DNA of 64,000 nt from Verrucosispora sioxanthis (GTDB lineage Bacteria; Actinomycetota; Actinomycetes; Mycobacteriales; Micromonosporaceae). The notes beneath the pieces were generated by a model, which saw nothing but the letters and a program-made list of their open reading frames with translations, was not told the DNA's origin and searched no databases. Location of the stretch: contig NZ_SAIY01000008.1 of NCBI RefSeq assembly GCF_010560025.1, positions 62,001-126,000 on the forward strand, given 5' to 3'. Shown here piece by piece: positions 17,878-27,422 of the stretch (its first letter is position 1; each line of letters opens with the position of its first letter). A program made the translations under genes and the position numbers.

Positions 17878-18497
17878 GCCCACGGCGATGGATCGGGATG
17901 GCGGGCCTGGTGGTGGCCGGCTCCATCGGGTACCTGGTGCTCGGCGCCGTACCTGCCGCCGCCCATGTCGAGGTCGCGAGCGCGCAGCCGAACGGTGACG
18001 GTACGACAACGCTGACGTTCAGCTTCGACCACAGCTGCGACGACTCCCCAACCACCGAACTGGTCGTCGCCCTGCCGGACGGGGTGACCGCGTCCGGCAC
18101 CGTGCCACCGGAGGGCTGGACCGCCACGGTCGCCGGTCAGCGAGTCACCTTCACCGGACCCGGCCGGGAGACCGCCGAGGTGGGCGTGACCACCCGGATC
18201 GTGGCCCGGGCCGGGGACACCCTCACCTTCCCGGTACTACAGCGGTGCGCCGACGGTGGTTCGTACGATTGGATCGACATCACCGCCGACAGTGAGCATC
18301 CGGCACCCCGGTTGATCGCGACCAACGCCGTGCTCGCCGAGCAGCCGCAGGTGCCTGCCGCGCCGCCGGACGCGGCGGCCGGCGGCACGGAGCCGACCCA
18401 GGGTGGTGGCGCCACTCTGGGTCAGGCGTCAGCCGTGGTCGTCACCTTCGTCGCCGCCGCGGCGCTCGCCGGTTTCGTCACCGTCCGGCGGTGGTGA
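17874..18497 (+). CDS. second YcnI-like (DUF1775) exported protein
   Basis: 207 residues. The start ATG overlaps the CopD stop by 4 bases (ATGA), so translation was coupled to copCD. The signal peptide ends VPAAA, leaving the His of HVEVASAQ at the mature N-terminus, the copper-ligand position. The DUF1775 core contains FDHSCDDSPTTELVVALPDGV and GWTATVAGQ, and a C-terminal membrane anchor ends VTVRRW. It is shorter than the first YcnI protein and diverged from it, so it may handle a different step of copper transfer. It depends on a broken upstream gene for coupling. Confidence 0.82.
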   Translation: MSPRRWIGMAGLVVAGSIGYLVLGAVPAAAHVEVASAQPNGDGTTTLTFSFDHSCDDSPTTELVVALPDGVTASGTVPPEGWTATVAGQRVTFTGPGRETAEVGVTTRIVARAGDTLTFPVLQRCADGGSYDWIDITADSEHPAPRLIATNAVLAEQPQVPAAPPDAAAGGTEPTQGGGATLGQASAVVVTFVAAAALAGFVTVRRW

Positions 18498-18549
18498 CCG
18501 TCCGGCAACGGGCCAGGACCACCGGTACGGGGCGACCTCCGCGCACCGC

Positions 18550-19262
18550 TCAGACGGCGCGGGCGATGCAGATGCGGGCGTCCAGCCGAGGGCCGGCCTC
18601 GTAGATCATGTACGAGACGCCACCGTCGGTGCCGAAGGCCGGCGCGGCGACCCGACCGTTGTCGGAGGCGATCGGGGCGTGGAAGACCCCGAGGTGCACC
18701 TCCCGGTCGAAGTTGTTGCCGACCTCGGTGAGCCGGATGCGGCCGTCGTTGCCGTGGTAGGCGACGTAGCTGGTGCCGTTGCGTTTGAGCAGGTGCGGAC
18801 TGGAGATGTCGGTCAATCCGTCGCCGGCCGGCGAGATCAGCGGGTTCGGGGCGAACTGCCACTGGTCCCAGCCGTTCGGTGACCATCCCCAGAAGATCTT
18901 CCGGGTGCCCGGGCCGACGGTGTGCGCGCCCATGAAGAGCATGACGTACTTGTTGTTCTTCCCGGCGACCGAGTGTTCGAAGACCCGGGCGTACGAGGTC
19001 TCGGTGGTGTTCGGCACCAGCCGAGTGCTCAGAATCGGTGTCTCGTTGGTGAAGGTGATGCCGTCGCGGGAGCGGGCCACCCGGGTGGTGAAGTTCTCCC
19101 CGTGGAAGTAGAGGAAGAACTCCCTGGTGGAGGCGTTCCACACCACGTGCGGTGAGGAGACGTGGCTGACCGTGGTGGTGGGCAGCACCCGGTCGACGAT
19201 CGGGTTGGCGGGGTGTTCGGTGTAGGGGCCTTCGAGCCGGTCGGCGTAGGCCGGATCGCGCA
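18550..19262 (-). pseudogene. beta-propeller glycoside hydrolase (GH43-like), 5'-truncated
   Basis: The minus-strand frame encodes the C-terminal 230 or so residues of a glycosidase-like beta-propeller: GPYTEHPANPIVDRVL, SSPHVVWNAS, FLYFHGENF, repeated blade motifs and KIFWGWSPNGWDQW. Upstream of about 19262 the frame merely runs antisense into the divergent LacI gene, with no signal peptide, promoter or start, so the N-terminal part and the intergenic region are gone. A weak internal GTG at 19188 has no ribosome binding site. The family (GH43/GH62/GH117-like) is by fold impression only. It was probably the enzyme served by the adjacent sugar importer. Confidence 0.65.
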
Positions 19263-19267
19263 GGCGG

Positions 19268-20277
19268 GTGACCCAGCAGGATATCGCCCGGATGACCGGC
19301 GTCAGCCAGGCGACCGTCTCGCTGGTGCTCAACGGCCGCGACGACGGCAGCGTCCGGATCGCCCCGGAGACCCGGGAACGGGTGTTGGGCGCCATCCGGG
19401 CCACCGGGTACGTCGCCGACCCGGTGGCCCGGCGGCTCGCCGCCCGGCACAACCGGATCCTCGGCGTCTTCACCTACGAGCCGGTGTTCCCGGCCGGCAC
19501 CGGCGACTTCTACCACCCGTTCCTGGTCGGCATCGAGGAGTCCGCCGAACGCCTCGGCTGCGACCTGCTGCTGCTCACCAGCGCCCCCGTCACCGACGGC
19601 CGGCGGCGCATCTTCCACGACGACAACCGGCTGCGGCTGGCCGACGGCTGTGTCCTGCTCGGTCGTTCGCTGGACCGCGACGAGCTGGGCCGGCTGGTCG
19701 CCGAGGGGCATCCGTTCGTCTCCGTCGGTCGACGCGACGACGCGGGCGGACCGGTGCCGTACGTCGGGGCGGACTACGTCACCGCCACCGCCGACGTGGT
19801 CCGGCGTGCCCTCGACGCCGGCCACACCAGGCTGGCGTACCTCGGCCAGGGTGCCGGCCCGGAGTCACACACCGACCGGTTCGCCGGCTACCGGGCCGCC
19901 CTCGACGCGGCGCGGCTGCCGGCCCGGCACGAACCCACCGACCGCTCCCCGCCGACCTGCTCGACGCGCTGCTGCACGCCGGGGTCACCGCCGTGGTGGT
20001 CGAGGAGTACGCCGACGGTGTCGCCCTGGCCACCGTCGCCGCCGAGCGCGGCCTGACCGTGCCCGCCGACCTGTCCATCCTGGCCCTGGGCGACCCGACC
20101 CGACCGACGACCAGCGACCGGGAGTTCACCGGCTTCCGGATCCCCCGCCGCGAGATGGGGTGGCAGGCCGTCGAGGTGCTCACCGGACTGCTCGCCGCGA
20201 TGCCCGGCACCGTGACCCAGCGGCTGCTGCCGTGCCAACCGGTCGACGGCGTAACCCTCCTGCCACCCCGACCCTGA
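19268..20277 (+). pseudogene. LacI family regulator, frameshifted
   Basis: From the GTG at 19268 the frame encodes a LacI helix-turn-helix (TQQDIARMTGVSQATVSLVL), hinge helix (DPVARRLAARHN) and the N-terminal part of the sugar-binding domain to about residue 225. The remaining part (LLDALLHAGVTAVVVEEYADG to the stop at 20277, including GDPTRPTTSDREFTGFRIP) is in another frame. Restoring one C in the CCCC run at 19947-19950 rejoins them (DRSPADLLDALL), so a 1-base deletion is the cause. There is almost no 5' leader, because the truncated glycosidase abuts it. It probably repressed the downstream oxidoreductase and importer operon. Confidence 0.8.
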
Positions 20278-20333
20278 TCCCCCCGTCGCCATGCCGTCAC
20301 TGGCGGCGCTGACCGTTCATGAGAGGACCGACC

Positions 20334-21968
20334 GTGCCCGAGATGCAGGCCGAAGTACTGATCGTCGGCGGTGGGCTCGGTGGCGTCGCCGCCGCCCTGG
20401 CCGCGCTGCGCGCCGGCCGCAGCGTGCTGCTGACCGAGGAGTACGACTGGCTCGGCGGGCAGCTCACCAGCCAGGCCGTGCCGCCGGACGAGCATTCCTG
20501 GGTGGAGCGCTTCGGCGTCACCGCCAGCTACCGGGCGCTGCGTGACGGCATCCGGGAGCACTACCGGCGCTGGTATCCGCTCACCGACCGGGCGCGGCGC
20601 ACCACCGCGCTCAATCCGGGCGCCGGGCACGTCAGTCGACTCTGCCACGAACCCCGGGTCGCGGTGGCGGTGCTGGAAGCCATGCTGGGGCCGTACCGGG
20701 GATCCGGGCGGCTGCGGGTGCTCCAGCCGTACCGGCCGGTGGCCGCCGAGACCGACGGTGACCGGGTCACCGGGGTCACCGTGGCGCACCGGCACACCGG
20801 GGAGCGGCTGTTCCTGACCGCGCCGTACGTGCTGGACGCCACCGAGACCGGCGAGTTGCTGCCGCTGACCGGCACCGAGTACGTCACCGGCTTCGAGTCC
20901 CGCGCCGACACCGGTGAACCGAGCGCGCCGGAGCAGGCACAGCCGACGAACATGCAGGCGGTGTCGGTGTGCTTCGCGGTCGACCACGTCGACGGCGACC
21001 ACACCATCGACAAACCGGCGGCTTACGACTTCTGGCGGGCGTACCGGCCGCCGTTCTGGGGGGACCGGATGCTGTCGTTCCGCTCCCCCAACCCGCGCAC
21101 CCTGGCGATCTCCGAACGCAGCTTCACCCCGAATCCGGACGACGATCCCTGGCTGGTCCAGGCCGACCAGCGGGTCAGTCCCGGCGACGGGAACCTGTGG
21201 ACGTTCCGCCGGATCGCCGCCCGGCGCAACTTCGTCCCCGGCTCGTACGACAGCGACATCTGCCTGGTCAACTGGCCGATGCTCGACTACTTCGAGCAGC
21301 CGGTCATCGACGTACCCGATCCGGACGCGCAAATCACGGCGGCCCGGGAGCTGTCCCTGTCGGTGCTCTACTGGCTCCAGACCGAGGCGCCCCGCGCCGA
21401 CGGCGGCACCGGCTTCCCCAGCCTGCGGCTGCGCGGCGACGTCACCGGCACCGGCACCGCAGCCACCGGCGGGGACGTCACCCACAGCGGTCTGGCCCAG
21501 GCGCCCTACATCCGGGAGTCGCGCCGCATCCGCGCCGAGTACACCGTCGTCGAGCAGGACCTCTCGTTGGAGATCCGGGGCGACAAGGGCGCGGTCAGCT
21601 ACGCCGACTCGGTCGGGGTCGGCATGTACCGCATCGACCTGCACCCCTCCACCGGCGGCGACAACTACATCGACGTGGCCTCCTGCCCCTTCGAGATCCC
21701 GCTCGGCGCGCTGATCCCCCGGCGGGTGGAGAACCTGCTGCCCGCCGGCAAGAACATCGGCACCACACACATCACCAACGGCTCCTACCGCCTGCACCCC
21801 GTGGAGTGGAACGTCGGCGAGGTCGCCGGTCTGCTCGCGGACTTCTGCCTGGCCCGGCGGGTCACCCCCCGCGCGGTGCGCTACACCCCCGGCCTGCTGG
21901 CCGACTTCCAGAACCGCCTCGCCGACTCCGGTGTCGAGCTGCGCTGGCCCGACATCGCCGGCTACTGA
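20334..21968 (+). CDS. FAD-dependent oxidoreductase (FAD_oxidored family)
   Basis: 544 residues from the GTG at 20334, which has GAGAGG 7 bases upstream; an in-frame ATG at 20319 overlaps that site. The N-terminal dinucleotide fold VLIVGGGLGGVAAALAALRAG binds FAD, followed by TEEYDWLGGQLTSQAVPPDE, typical of PF12831 proteins. A C-terminal FAD contact is in NLLPAGKNIGTTHITNG. Members oxidise or isomerise sugars or carbohydrate derivatives, usually inside ABC-importer operons as here. The substrate is unknown. It lies 16 bp before the binding-protein gene. Confidence 0.83.
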   Translation: MPEMQAEVLIVGGGLGGVAAALAALRAGRSVLLTEEYDWLGGQLTSQAVPPDEHSWVERFGVTASYRALRDGIREHYRRWYPLTDRARRTTALNPGAGHVSRLCHEPRVAVAVLEAMLGPYRGSGRLRVLQPYRPVAAETDGDRVTGVTVAHRHTGERLFLTAPYVLDATETGELLPLTGTEYVTGFESRADTGEPSAPEQAQPTNMQAVSVCFAVDHVDGDHTIDKPAAYDFWRAYRPPFWGDRMLSFRSPNPRTLAISERSFTPNPDDDPWLVQADQRVSPGDGNLWTFRRIAARRNFVPGSYDSDICLVNWPMLDYFEQPVIDVPDPDAQITAARELSLSVLYWLQTEAPRADGGTGFPSLRLRGDVTGTGTAATGGDVTHSGLAQAPYIRESRRIRAEYTVVEQDLSLEIRGDKGAVSYADSVGVGMYRIDLHPSTGGDNYIDVASCPFEIPLGALIPRRVENLLPAGKNIGTTHITNGSYRLHPVEWNVGEVAGLLADFCLARRVTPRAVRYTPGLLADFQNRLADSGVELRWPDIAGY

Positions 21969-21984
21969 GGAAGGACATAACCTG

Positions 21985-23256
21985 ATGAGGAACCGGTTGA
22001 CGGCCGTCGTCGCGCTCACCGCGCTGCTCGGCCTGACCGCCTGCGGCGGCGACGCCGCCGAGTCCGACGGCCCGGTCACGCTGCGGATGACCACCTGGTC
22101 GGCGAACGAGGCCCACCTGAAGCTGTTCGACGAGATCGCCGCCGAGTACACCGCGACGAACCCGGACGTCGCCGGGGTCACCTTCGACCCGATCCCGTTC
22201 GAGAGCTACACCACCACCCTGACCACCCAGATCGCCGGCGGCAACCCACCGGACCTGGCCTGGGTGCTGGAGAACTCCGCGCCCGACTTCGTCACCTCGG
22301 GCGCGCTGGTGCCGCTTGACGACACCCTGAAAGGCACCGAGGGGTACGGCTTCGACGAGCTCGCCCCGGCCGCGACGAAGCTGTGGCAGGCCGACGGCAA
22401 GCTGTACGCGTACCCCTTCTCCACCTCGCCGTTCGGGGTGTTCGTCAACACCGATCTGGTGAAGTCCTCCGGCGCGCGCAGCCCGGCCGAGCTGATCGCC
22501 GCCGGCCAGTGGACCTGGCAGAACGCGCTGGCCACCGCCAAGGCGGTGCGGGCGGAGACCGGCAAGGCGGGTCTGGTGGTCCGCGACTTCGACTACAAGG
22601 GTTGGGACTTCCTGTCCACCGTGTGGACCGGTTGGGGCGCGCAGGCGTGGAGCGAGGACGGCCGCACCTGCGGCTTCAACTCGCCCGAGATGGTGGAGGC
22701 GATGACCGTCCTGCACCGGGGGATCTTCGTCGACAAGGCGCTGCCGGGCCCGGGTACCACCGCCGACTTCTTCGCCGGTGACGCCGGCATGACCATCACC
22801 CAGATCTCCCGCGCGTCGCTGCTGGACGGGCAGAAGTTCGGTTGGGACCTGGTGCCGCTGCCCGCCGGCCCGAAGGGCGAGTACGCGGTGATCGGCCAGG
22901 GCGGCATGGGCGTGCTCAAGCAGGGCCGCAACGCCGAGGCCGCCGCCGACTTCCTGGCGTACCTGACCAACCCGGCCAACTCGGCGAAACTGGCGCAGTT
23001 CTTCCCGCCGCCGCGTACCTCGCTGCTCACCGCCGAGACCCTCGCCAAGACCAACCCGCTGCTGAGCCCGGAGCAGTTGCAGGAAGTGGTGATCGACGGG
23101 ATCGCCGACGGGGTGGTCAAGCCCAGCCACACCGGGCAGGCCGAGCTGAACCAGGCGGTCCGGGCCGCGCTGGACCCGTTGTGGCGGCCGGAGGCCGACG
23201 TGCGGGGCGTACTCGACGGCGTCTGCACCGCGATCAACCCGCTGCTGGCGAAGTAG
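21985..23256 (+). CDS. sugar ABC transporter substrate-binding lipoprotein
   Basis: 423 residues. The lipobox LTAC at residues 15-18 marks lipidation and surface anchoring. The SBP_bac_1 fold is visible in LRMTTWSANEAHLKLFDEIA, IAGGNPPDLAWV, the ligand-facing LYAYPFSTSPFGVFVNTDLV and GDAGMTITQISRASLL. The ATG at 21985 is preceded by GAGGAAGGA. With the two permeases it forms a CUT1-type importer for an oligosaccharide or modified sugar. No ATPase gene is present, so it probably uses a shared MsiK-like ATPase, as many actinomycete CUT1 systems do. Confidence 0.9.
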   Translation: MRNRLTAVVALTALLGLTACGGDAAESDGPVTLRMTTWSANEAHLKLFDEIAAEYTATNPDVAGVTFDPIPFESYTTTLTTQIAGGNPPDLAWVLENSAPDFVTSGALVPLDDTLKGTEGYGFDELAPAATKLWQADGKLYAYPFSTSPFGVFVNTDLVKSSGARSPAELIAAGQWTWQNALATAKAVRAETGKAGLVVRDFDYKGWDFLSTVWTGWGAQAWSEDGRTCGFNSPEMVEAMTVLHRGIFVDKALPGPGTTADFFAGDAGMTITQISRASLLDGQKFGWDLVPLPAGPKGEYAVIGQGGMGVLKQGRNAEAAADFLAYLTNPANSAKLAQFFPPPRTSLLTAETLAKTNPLLSPEQLQEVVIDGIADGVVKPSHTGQAELNQAVRAALDPLWRPEADVRGVLDGVCTAINPLLAK

Positions 23257-23265
23257 GGATCCTCG

Positions 23266-24231
23266 ATGTCGGTCCTGACCAGGGACAGCGTGGGGCGGGC
23301 CGGTGACCGGTCCGCCCCCGGCGAGGCCACCCCGCACCGGCGGTGCGGCTGGTGGACGACCCGCCGCCGCGACCAGCTCGCCGGGCTGCTCTTCGTCGCG
23401 CCGCAGCTTGTCGGCTCGGTGCTGTTCGTGCTGATCCCGCTCGGGCTGGTCTTCTGGTACAGCCTGCACGAGTGGAACGTGCTCGCCGGCACCTTCGAGT
23501 TCGTCGGCGCGGGCAACTACCAGGCCATGGCCGACGACCCCAACCTGCCGTCGGTGCTGCGGGTCACCGCGCTGTTCTCGGCCGGCCTGGTGATGTTCAA
23601 CCTCAGCCTGGCCCTGCTGCTCGCGGTGTTGCTGAACCAGCGACTGCGGGGAACCGTCGTGTTCCGGACGTTGTTCTTCTCCCCGGTGGTCGTCTCGCTT
23701 GTCGCCTGGACGATCGTGTGGGGGTTCCTGCTCCAGGACAACGGCGGTGTCAACGGGGCGTTGGGCGTGGCCGGTGTGGACGGGCCGAACTGGCTGCGCG
23801 GCGACTGGACGGCCCTGCTGTCGGTGATCGTGGTGCAGGTGGTCAAGAACGTCGGCCTGAACATGGTGCTGTTCCTGGCCGCCCTGCAGGGCGTGCCGGC
23901 GGAGCTGTACGAGGCGGCCCGGGTCGAGGGCGCGAACGCCTGGACCCGGTTCCGGCGGATCACCGTGCCGCTGATCAGCCCCACCATCCTGCTCACCTCG
24001 ATCATCACGGTGGTCGGGTCGTTGCAGGTGTTCGCCCAGATCGCCGTGCTCACCCAGGGCGGGCCGGGCACCTCGACCACGGTGCTCGTCTACTACCTGT
24101 ACCAGCGGGCGTTCCAGTTCCACCAGTTCGGCTACGGGGCCACGCTGTCGGTGCTGCTCTTCCTGATCGTGCTGGTGCTCACCGTCGTGCAGTGGCGGAT
24201 GCGCAGGAGGTGGGTCTTCCATGAACAGTAG
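23266..24231 (+). CDS. sugar ABC transporter permease (MalF-type)
   Basis: 321 residues with a basic N-terminus and six hydrophobic segments. The EAA coupling motif is in ELYEAARVEGANAWTRFRRITVPL. It is the first of two membrane subunits of the importer. The ATG at 23266 is 9 bp after the binding-protein stop. Confidence 0.9.
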   Translation: MSVLTRDSVGRAGDRSAPGEATPHRRCGWWTTRRRDQLAGLLFVAPQLVGSVLFVLIPLGLVFWYSLHEWNVLAGTFEFVGAGNYQAMADDPNLPSVLRVTALFSAGLVMFNLSLALLLAVLLNQRLRGTVVFRTLFFSPVVVSLVAWTIVWGFLLQDNGGVNGALGVAGVDGPNWLRGDWTALLSVIVVQVVKNVGLNMVLFLAALQGVPAELYEAARVEGANAWTRFRRITVPLISPTILLTSIITVVGSLQVFAQIAVLTQGGPGTSTTVLVYYLYQRAFQFHQFGYGATLSVLLFLIVLVLTVVQWRMRRRWVFHEQ

Positions 24232-25063
24232 GCTCTCGGTACGGGCCAGGGTCGCGCTCTACGGCGCGCTCTGCCTGCTGGCCCTGCCCTTCGTCTTCCC
24301 CACCTGGTGGATGGTCACCTCGTCGGTGAAACCGGTAGGCGACATCTTCGCCTTTCCACCGTCGCTGATCCCGACCGAGGCCAGCCTCTCGGCGTACCGT
24401 CGGGTCTTCGAGCTGCAACCGTTCGCGCAGCAGTACCTCAACAGCGGGTACATCGCGGCGGTGGTCACCGTCGGCACCCTGGCCGTGTCGTCGCTGGCCG
24501 GGTACGCCTTCGCCCGGATCCGCTTCCGGGGCCAGCAGGTGCTGTTCGTGGTGGTGCTGGTCGGGCTGCTCATCCCGAGTGAGGTGACGATCGTCCCGCT
24601 GTTCCGGATGTTCAACTCGTGGGGCATGGTGGACACCCACTGGCCGCTGATCCTGGTGCCGATCCTGGGCGCGCCGAGCGTGCTGGCCACCTTCATCATG
24701 CGGCAGTTCTTCATCACCCTGCCGGCCGAGTTGGAGGAGGCGGCACGGGTGGACGGGCTGGGCCGGTTCGCCACCTTCTGGCGCATCGCGTTGCCGCTGG
24801 CCCGCCCGGCGCTCGGCGCGGTGGCGATCTTCACCTTCCTGCACAGCTGGAACCTGTACCTGGAGCCGATCGTCTTCCTCTCCACACCGGAGAAGTTCAC
24901 CCTTCCGCAGGCGCTGACCCAGTTCGTGGACGCCTACGGCGGGCCGATGTGGGACGTACAGCTGTCGGCGGCGTCGATGACCGCCATCCCGATCCTGGTG
25001 ATCTTCGTGATCGCGCAACGGCAGTTCATCGAGGGCCTGGCCCACACCGGCCTGAAGGGCTGA
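24221..25063 (+). CDS. sugar ABC transporter permease (MalG-type)
   Basis: 280 residues, six hydrophobic segments, with the EAA motif ELEEAARVDGLGRFATFWRI. The start overlaps the preceding permease gene by 11 bases. The C-terminus is typical of MalG-like subunits (RQFIEGLAHTGLKG). It is the last gene of the importer operon, followed by a strong terminator. Confidence 0.9.
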   Translation: MNSRLSVRARVALYGALCLLALPFVFPTWWMVTSSVKPVGDIFAFPPSLIPTEASLSAYRRVFELQPFAQQYLNSGYIAAVVTVGTLAVSSLAGYAFARIRFRGQQVLFVVVLVGLLIPSEVTIVPLFRMFNSWGMVDTHWPLILVPILGAPSVLATFIMRQFFITLPAELEEAARVDGLGRFATFWRIALPLARPALGAVAIFTFLHSWNLYLEPIVFLSTPEKFTLPQALTQFVDAYGGPMWDVQLSAASMTAIPILVIFVIAQRQFIEGLAHTGLKG

Positions 25064-25091
25064 CGCGCACCCTCGCGGACCTCAGGTGCGG

Positions 25092-25129
25092 CGAGCCCCG
25101 GGCGATCGTCGCTGATCGCCCGGGGCTCG
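25092..25129. terminator. bidirectional terminator between importer operon and katG
   Basis: Perfect 16-bp inverted repeat (25092-25107 with 25114-25129) around a 6-base loop, lying between two convergent gene ends (25063 and 25146). Confidence 0.8.
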
Positions 25130-25145
25130 TCAGGTGGATGTCGGA

Positions 25146-27422
25146 TCAGGCGAGGTCGAACCGGTCGAGTTCCATCACCTTGGTCCAGGCGGCCACGAAG
25201 TCGGCCACGAACTTGCCGCGCGCGTCGTCGCTGGCGTAGACCTCGGCGAGCGCCCGGAGCTGGGAGTTGGAGCCGAAGATGAGGTCGACCGCGGTAGCGG
25301 TCCACTTCACCTGGTCGGTGGTCACGTCACGGATCTCGTAGACGTGCTCCTCGGACTCCGACGCCTTCCACCGCGCGCCCGTGGAGAGCAGGTTGCGGAA
25401 GAAGTCGTTGGTGAGCGCGCCGGGCCGGTCGGTGAGCACGCCGTGCCGGCTGTCGCCGACGTTGGCACCGAGGGAACGCAGGCCGCCGATCAGGACGGTC
25501 ATCTCGGGCGCGGTCAGGTTGAGCATGTACGCCCGGTCGATCAGCAGCACCTCCGGCTGGGTCTTCTCACCCGGACGCAGGTAGTTGCGGAACCCGTCGG
25601 CGCGCGGCTCCAGAACCCGGAACGACTCGATGTCGGTCTGCTCCTGGCTGGCGTCGGTGCGGCCCGGGTGGAACGGGACGGTGACCTCGACACCGGCGTC
25701 GCGCGCGGCCTTTTCCACGGCGGCCGAACCGGCCAGCACGATCAGGTCGGCGAGGGAGATCCTGGCCCCGCCCGCCGCGTTGAACTCCTGCTGGATGCCT
25801 TCCAGGGTGCTGAGCACCGTGGCGAGCTGCTCCGGCTGGTTGACCTCCCAGCTGCGCTGTGGTTCGAGGCGGATCCGGGCGCCGTTGGCACCACCGCGCT
25901 TGTCGGTGTACCGGAAGCTCGCGGCCGAGGCCCAGGCGGTGCTGACCAGCTGGGCGGTGGTCAGGCCGGAGTCCAGCACCTTCGCCTTCAGCGCCGCGAT
26001 GTCGGCGTCACCGACCAGCTCGTGGTCGACGGCCGGCACCGGGTCCTGCCACAGCTGGGGCTCCGGCACCCACGGTCCGAGGAACCGGCTGACCGGGCCC
26101 ATGTCGCGGTGCAGCAGCTTGAACCACGCCTTGGCGAAGGCCAGCGCGAACTCGTCCGGGTTCTCCAGGAACCGGCGGGAGATCTTCTCGTACGCCGGGT
26201 CGACGCGCAGCGACAGGTCGGTCGTGAGCATCGTGGGCTTGTGCTTCTTCGACGGGTCGTGGGCGTCCGGGATGATCGCCTCGGCGTCCTTGGCGACCCA
26301 CTGCTTGGCGCCACCGGGGCTGGTGGTGAGTTCCCACTCGTAGCCGAAGAGGATCTCGAAGAAGCGGTTGCTCCACTGCGTCGGCCGGTCGGTCCAGGTG
26401 ACCTCGAGGCCGCTGGTGATGGTGTCGGCGCCCTTGCCGCTGCCGTACGTGCTCAGCCAGCCCAGGCCCTGCGACTCCAGCGGCGCGCCCTCGGGCTCGG
26501 GGCCCACGTGGTCGTCGGCGACACCGGCACCGTGGGTCTTGCCGAAGGTGTGACCACCGGCGATCAGCGCGACGGTCTCCTCGTCGTTCATCGCCATCCG
26601 GGCGAAGGTCTCCCGGATGAAGTGCGCCGCGGCGAGCGGGTCCGCGTTGCCGCGCGGGCCCTCGGGGTTGACGTAGATCAGACCCATCTCGGTCGCGCCG
26701 ACGCCCTGCGACATCTCCTGCTCGGAGACGTAGCGCTCGTCACCGAGCCAGGTGTCCTCCGGACCCCAGAAGATCTCCTCGGGCTCCCAGACGTCCTCGC
26801 GGCCGAAGCCGAAACCGAAGGTCTTGAAGCCCATCGACTCCAGGGCCACGTTGCCGGCGAGCACGAGCAGGTCGGCCCAGGAGATCTGCTGGCCGTACTT
26901 CTGCTTGACCGGCCACAGCAGGCGACGGGCCTTGTCCAGGTTGGCGTTGTCCGGCCAGCTGTTGAGCGGGGCGAAGCGCTGACCGCCGTCACCGGCGCCA
27001 CCGCGTCCGTCCTCGATGCGGTAGGTGCCCGCGGCGTGCCAGCTCATCCGGATCATGAGGCCGCCGTAGTGGCCGAAGTCGGCCGGCCACCAGTCCTGCG
27101 AGGTGGTCAGGACCTCGGTGATGTCCCGCTTGAGCGCCTCGACGTCGAGCTTGGCGAACTCCTTGGCGTAGCTGAAGTCCTCCCCCAGCGGGTTGCCCTT
27201 CGACGAGTGGGCGTGCAGCACCGAGAGGTCCAGTTGGTTGGGCCACCAGTCCCGGTTCGTCCGCGGACGACCGCCGGTCTTCGGGGTCGGCGAGTCGATC
27301 GCCGGGTTCTCGCTCTCGCTTCCGTGGGCGGTCACCGAGTCGTGCGCGACCGGGCAGCCGGCCGCCGCCTTGGCGTCCACGCCCTGGGCGCTGGACGGGG
27401 CGTCGTGCTCTGCGTTGCTCAA
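25146..27422 (-). CDS. katG: catalase-peroxidase KatG
   Basis: 758 residues, the usual length for this bifunctional haem enzyme that removes H2O2. The distal-side motif MSWHAAGTYR supplies the catalytic Trp-His pair, LIYVNPEGP and MNDEETVALIAGGHTFGKTHGA supply the Tyr and Met of the Trp-Tyr-Met adduct and the proximal His. The second, non-haem domain follows from about residue 440. The start is a TTG at 27422, supported by GGAAGGAAG at 7 bases spacing inside the end of furA. That TTG overlaps the furA stop, so the gene is translationally coupled to its regulator. Confidence 0.95.
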   Translation of the reverse strand: MSNAEHDAPSSAQGVDAKAAAGCPVAHDSVTAHGSESENPAIDSPTPKTGGRPRTNRDWWPNQLDLSVLHAHSSKGNPLGEDFSYAKEFAKLDVEALKRDITEVLTTSQDWWPADFGHYGGLMIRMSWHAAGTYRIEDGRGGAGDGGQRFAPLNSWPDNANLDKARRLLWPVKQKYGQQISWADLLVLAGNVALESMGFKTFGFGFGREDVWEPEEIFWGPEDTWLGDERYVSEQEMSQGVGATEMGLIYVNPEGPRGNADPLAAAHFIRETFARMAMNDEETVALIAGGHTFGKTHGAGVADDHVGPEPEGAPLESQGLGWLSTYGSGKGADTITSGLEVTWTDRPTQWSNRFFEILFGYEWELTTSPGGAKQWVAKDAEAIIPDAHDPSKKHKPTMLTTDLSLRVDPAYEKISRRFLENPDEFALAFAKAWFKLLHRDMGPVSRFLGPWVPEPQLWQDPVPAVDHELVGDADIAALKAKVLDSGLTTAQLVSTAWASAASFRYTDKRGGANGARIRLEPQRSWEVNQPEQLATVLSTLEGIQQEFNAAGGARISLADLIVLAGSAAVEKAARDAGVEVTVPFHPGRTDASQEQTDIESFRVLEPRADGFRNYLRPGEKTQPEVLLIDRAYMLNLTAPEMTVLIGGLRSLGANVGDSRHGVLTDRPGALTNDFFRNLLSTGARWKASESEEHVYEIRDVTTDQVKWTATAVDLIFGSNSQLRALAEVYASDDARGKFVADFVAAWTKVMELDRFDLA

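Noticed and set aside
15846..18497. An 883-codon open frame covering copC, the rest of copD and the second ycnI
   Set aside because: Only its ends encode recognisable protein; the middle is Arg-rich out-of-frame reading of copD, whose true frame is clear. It reflects a frameshift in GC-rich DNA, not a fusion protein.
21862..24222. 786-codon minus-strand open frame under the sugar importer genes
   Set aside because: Antisense shadow of three clear ABC importer genes; composition is typical of non-coding GC-rich frames.
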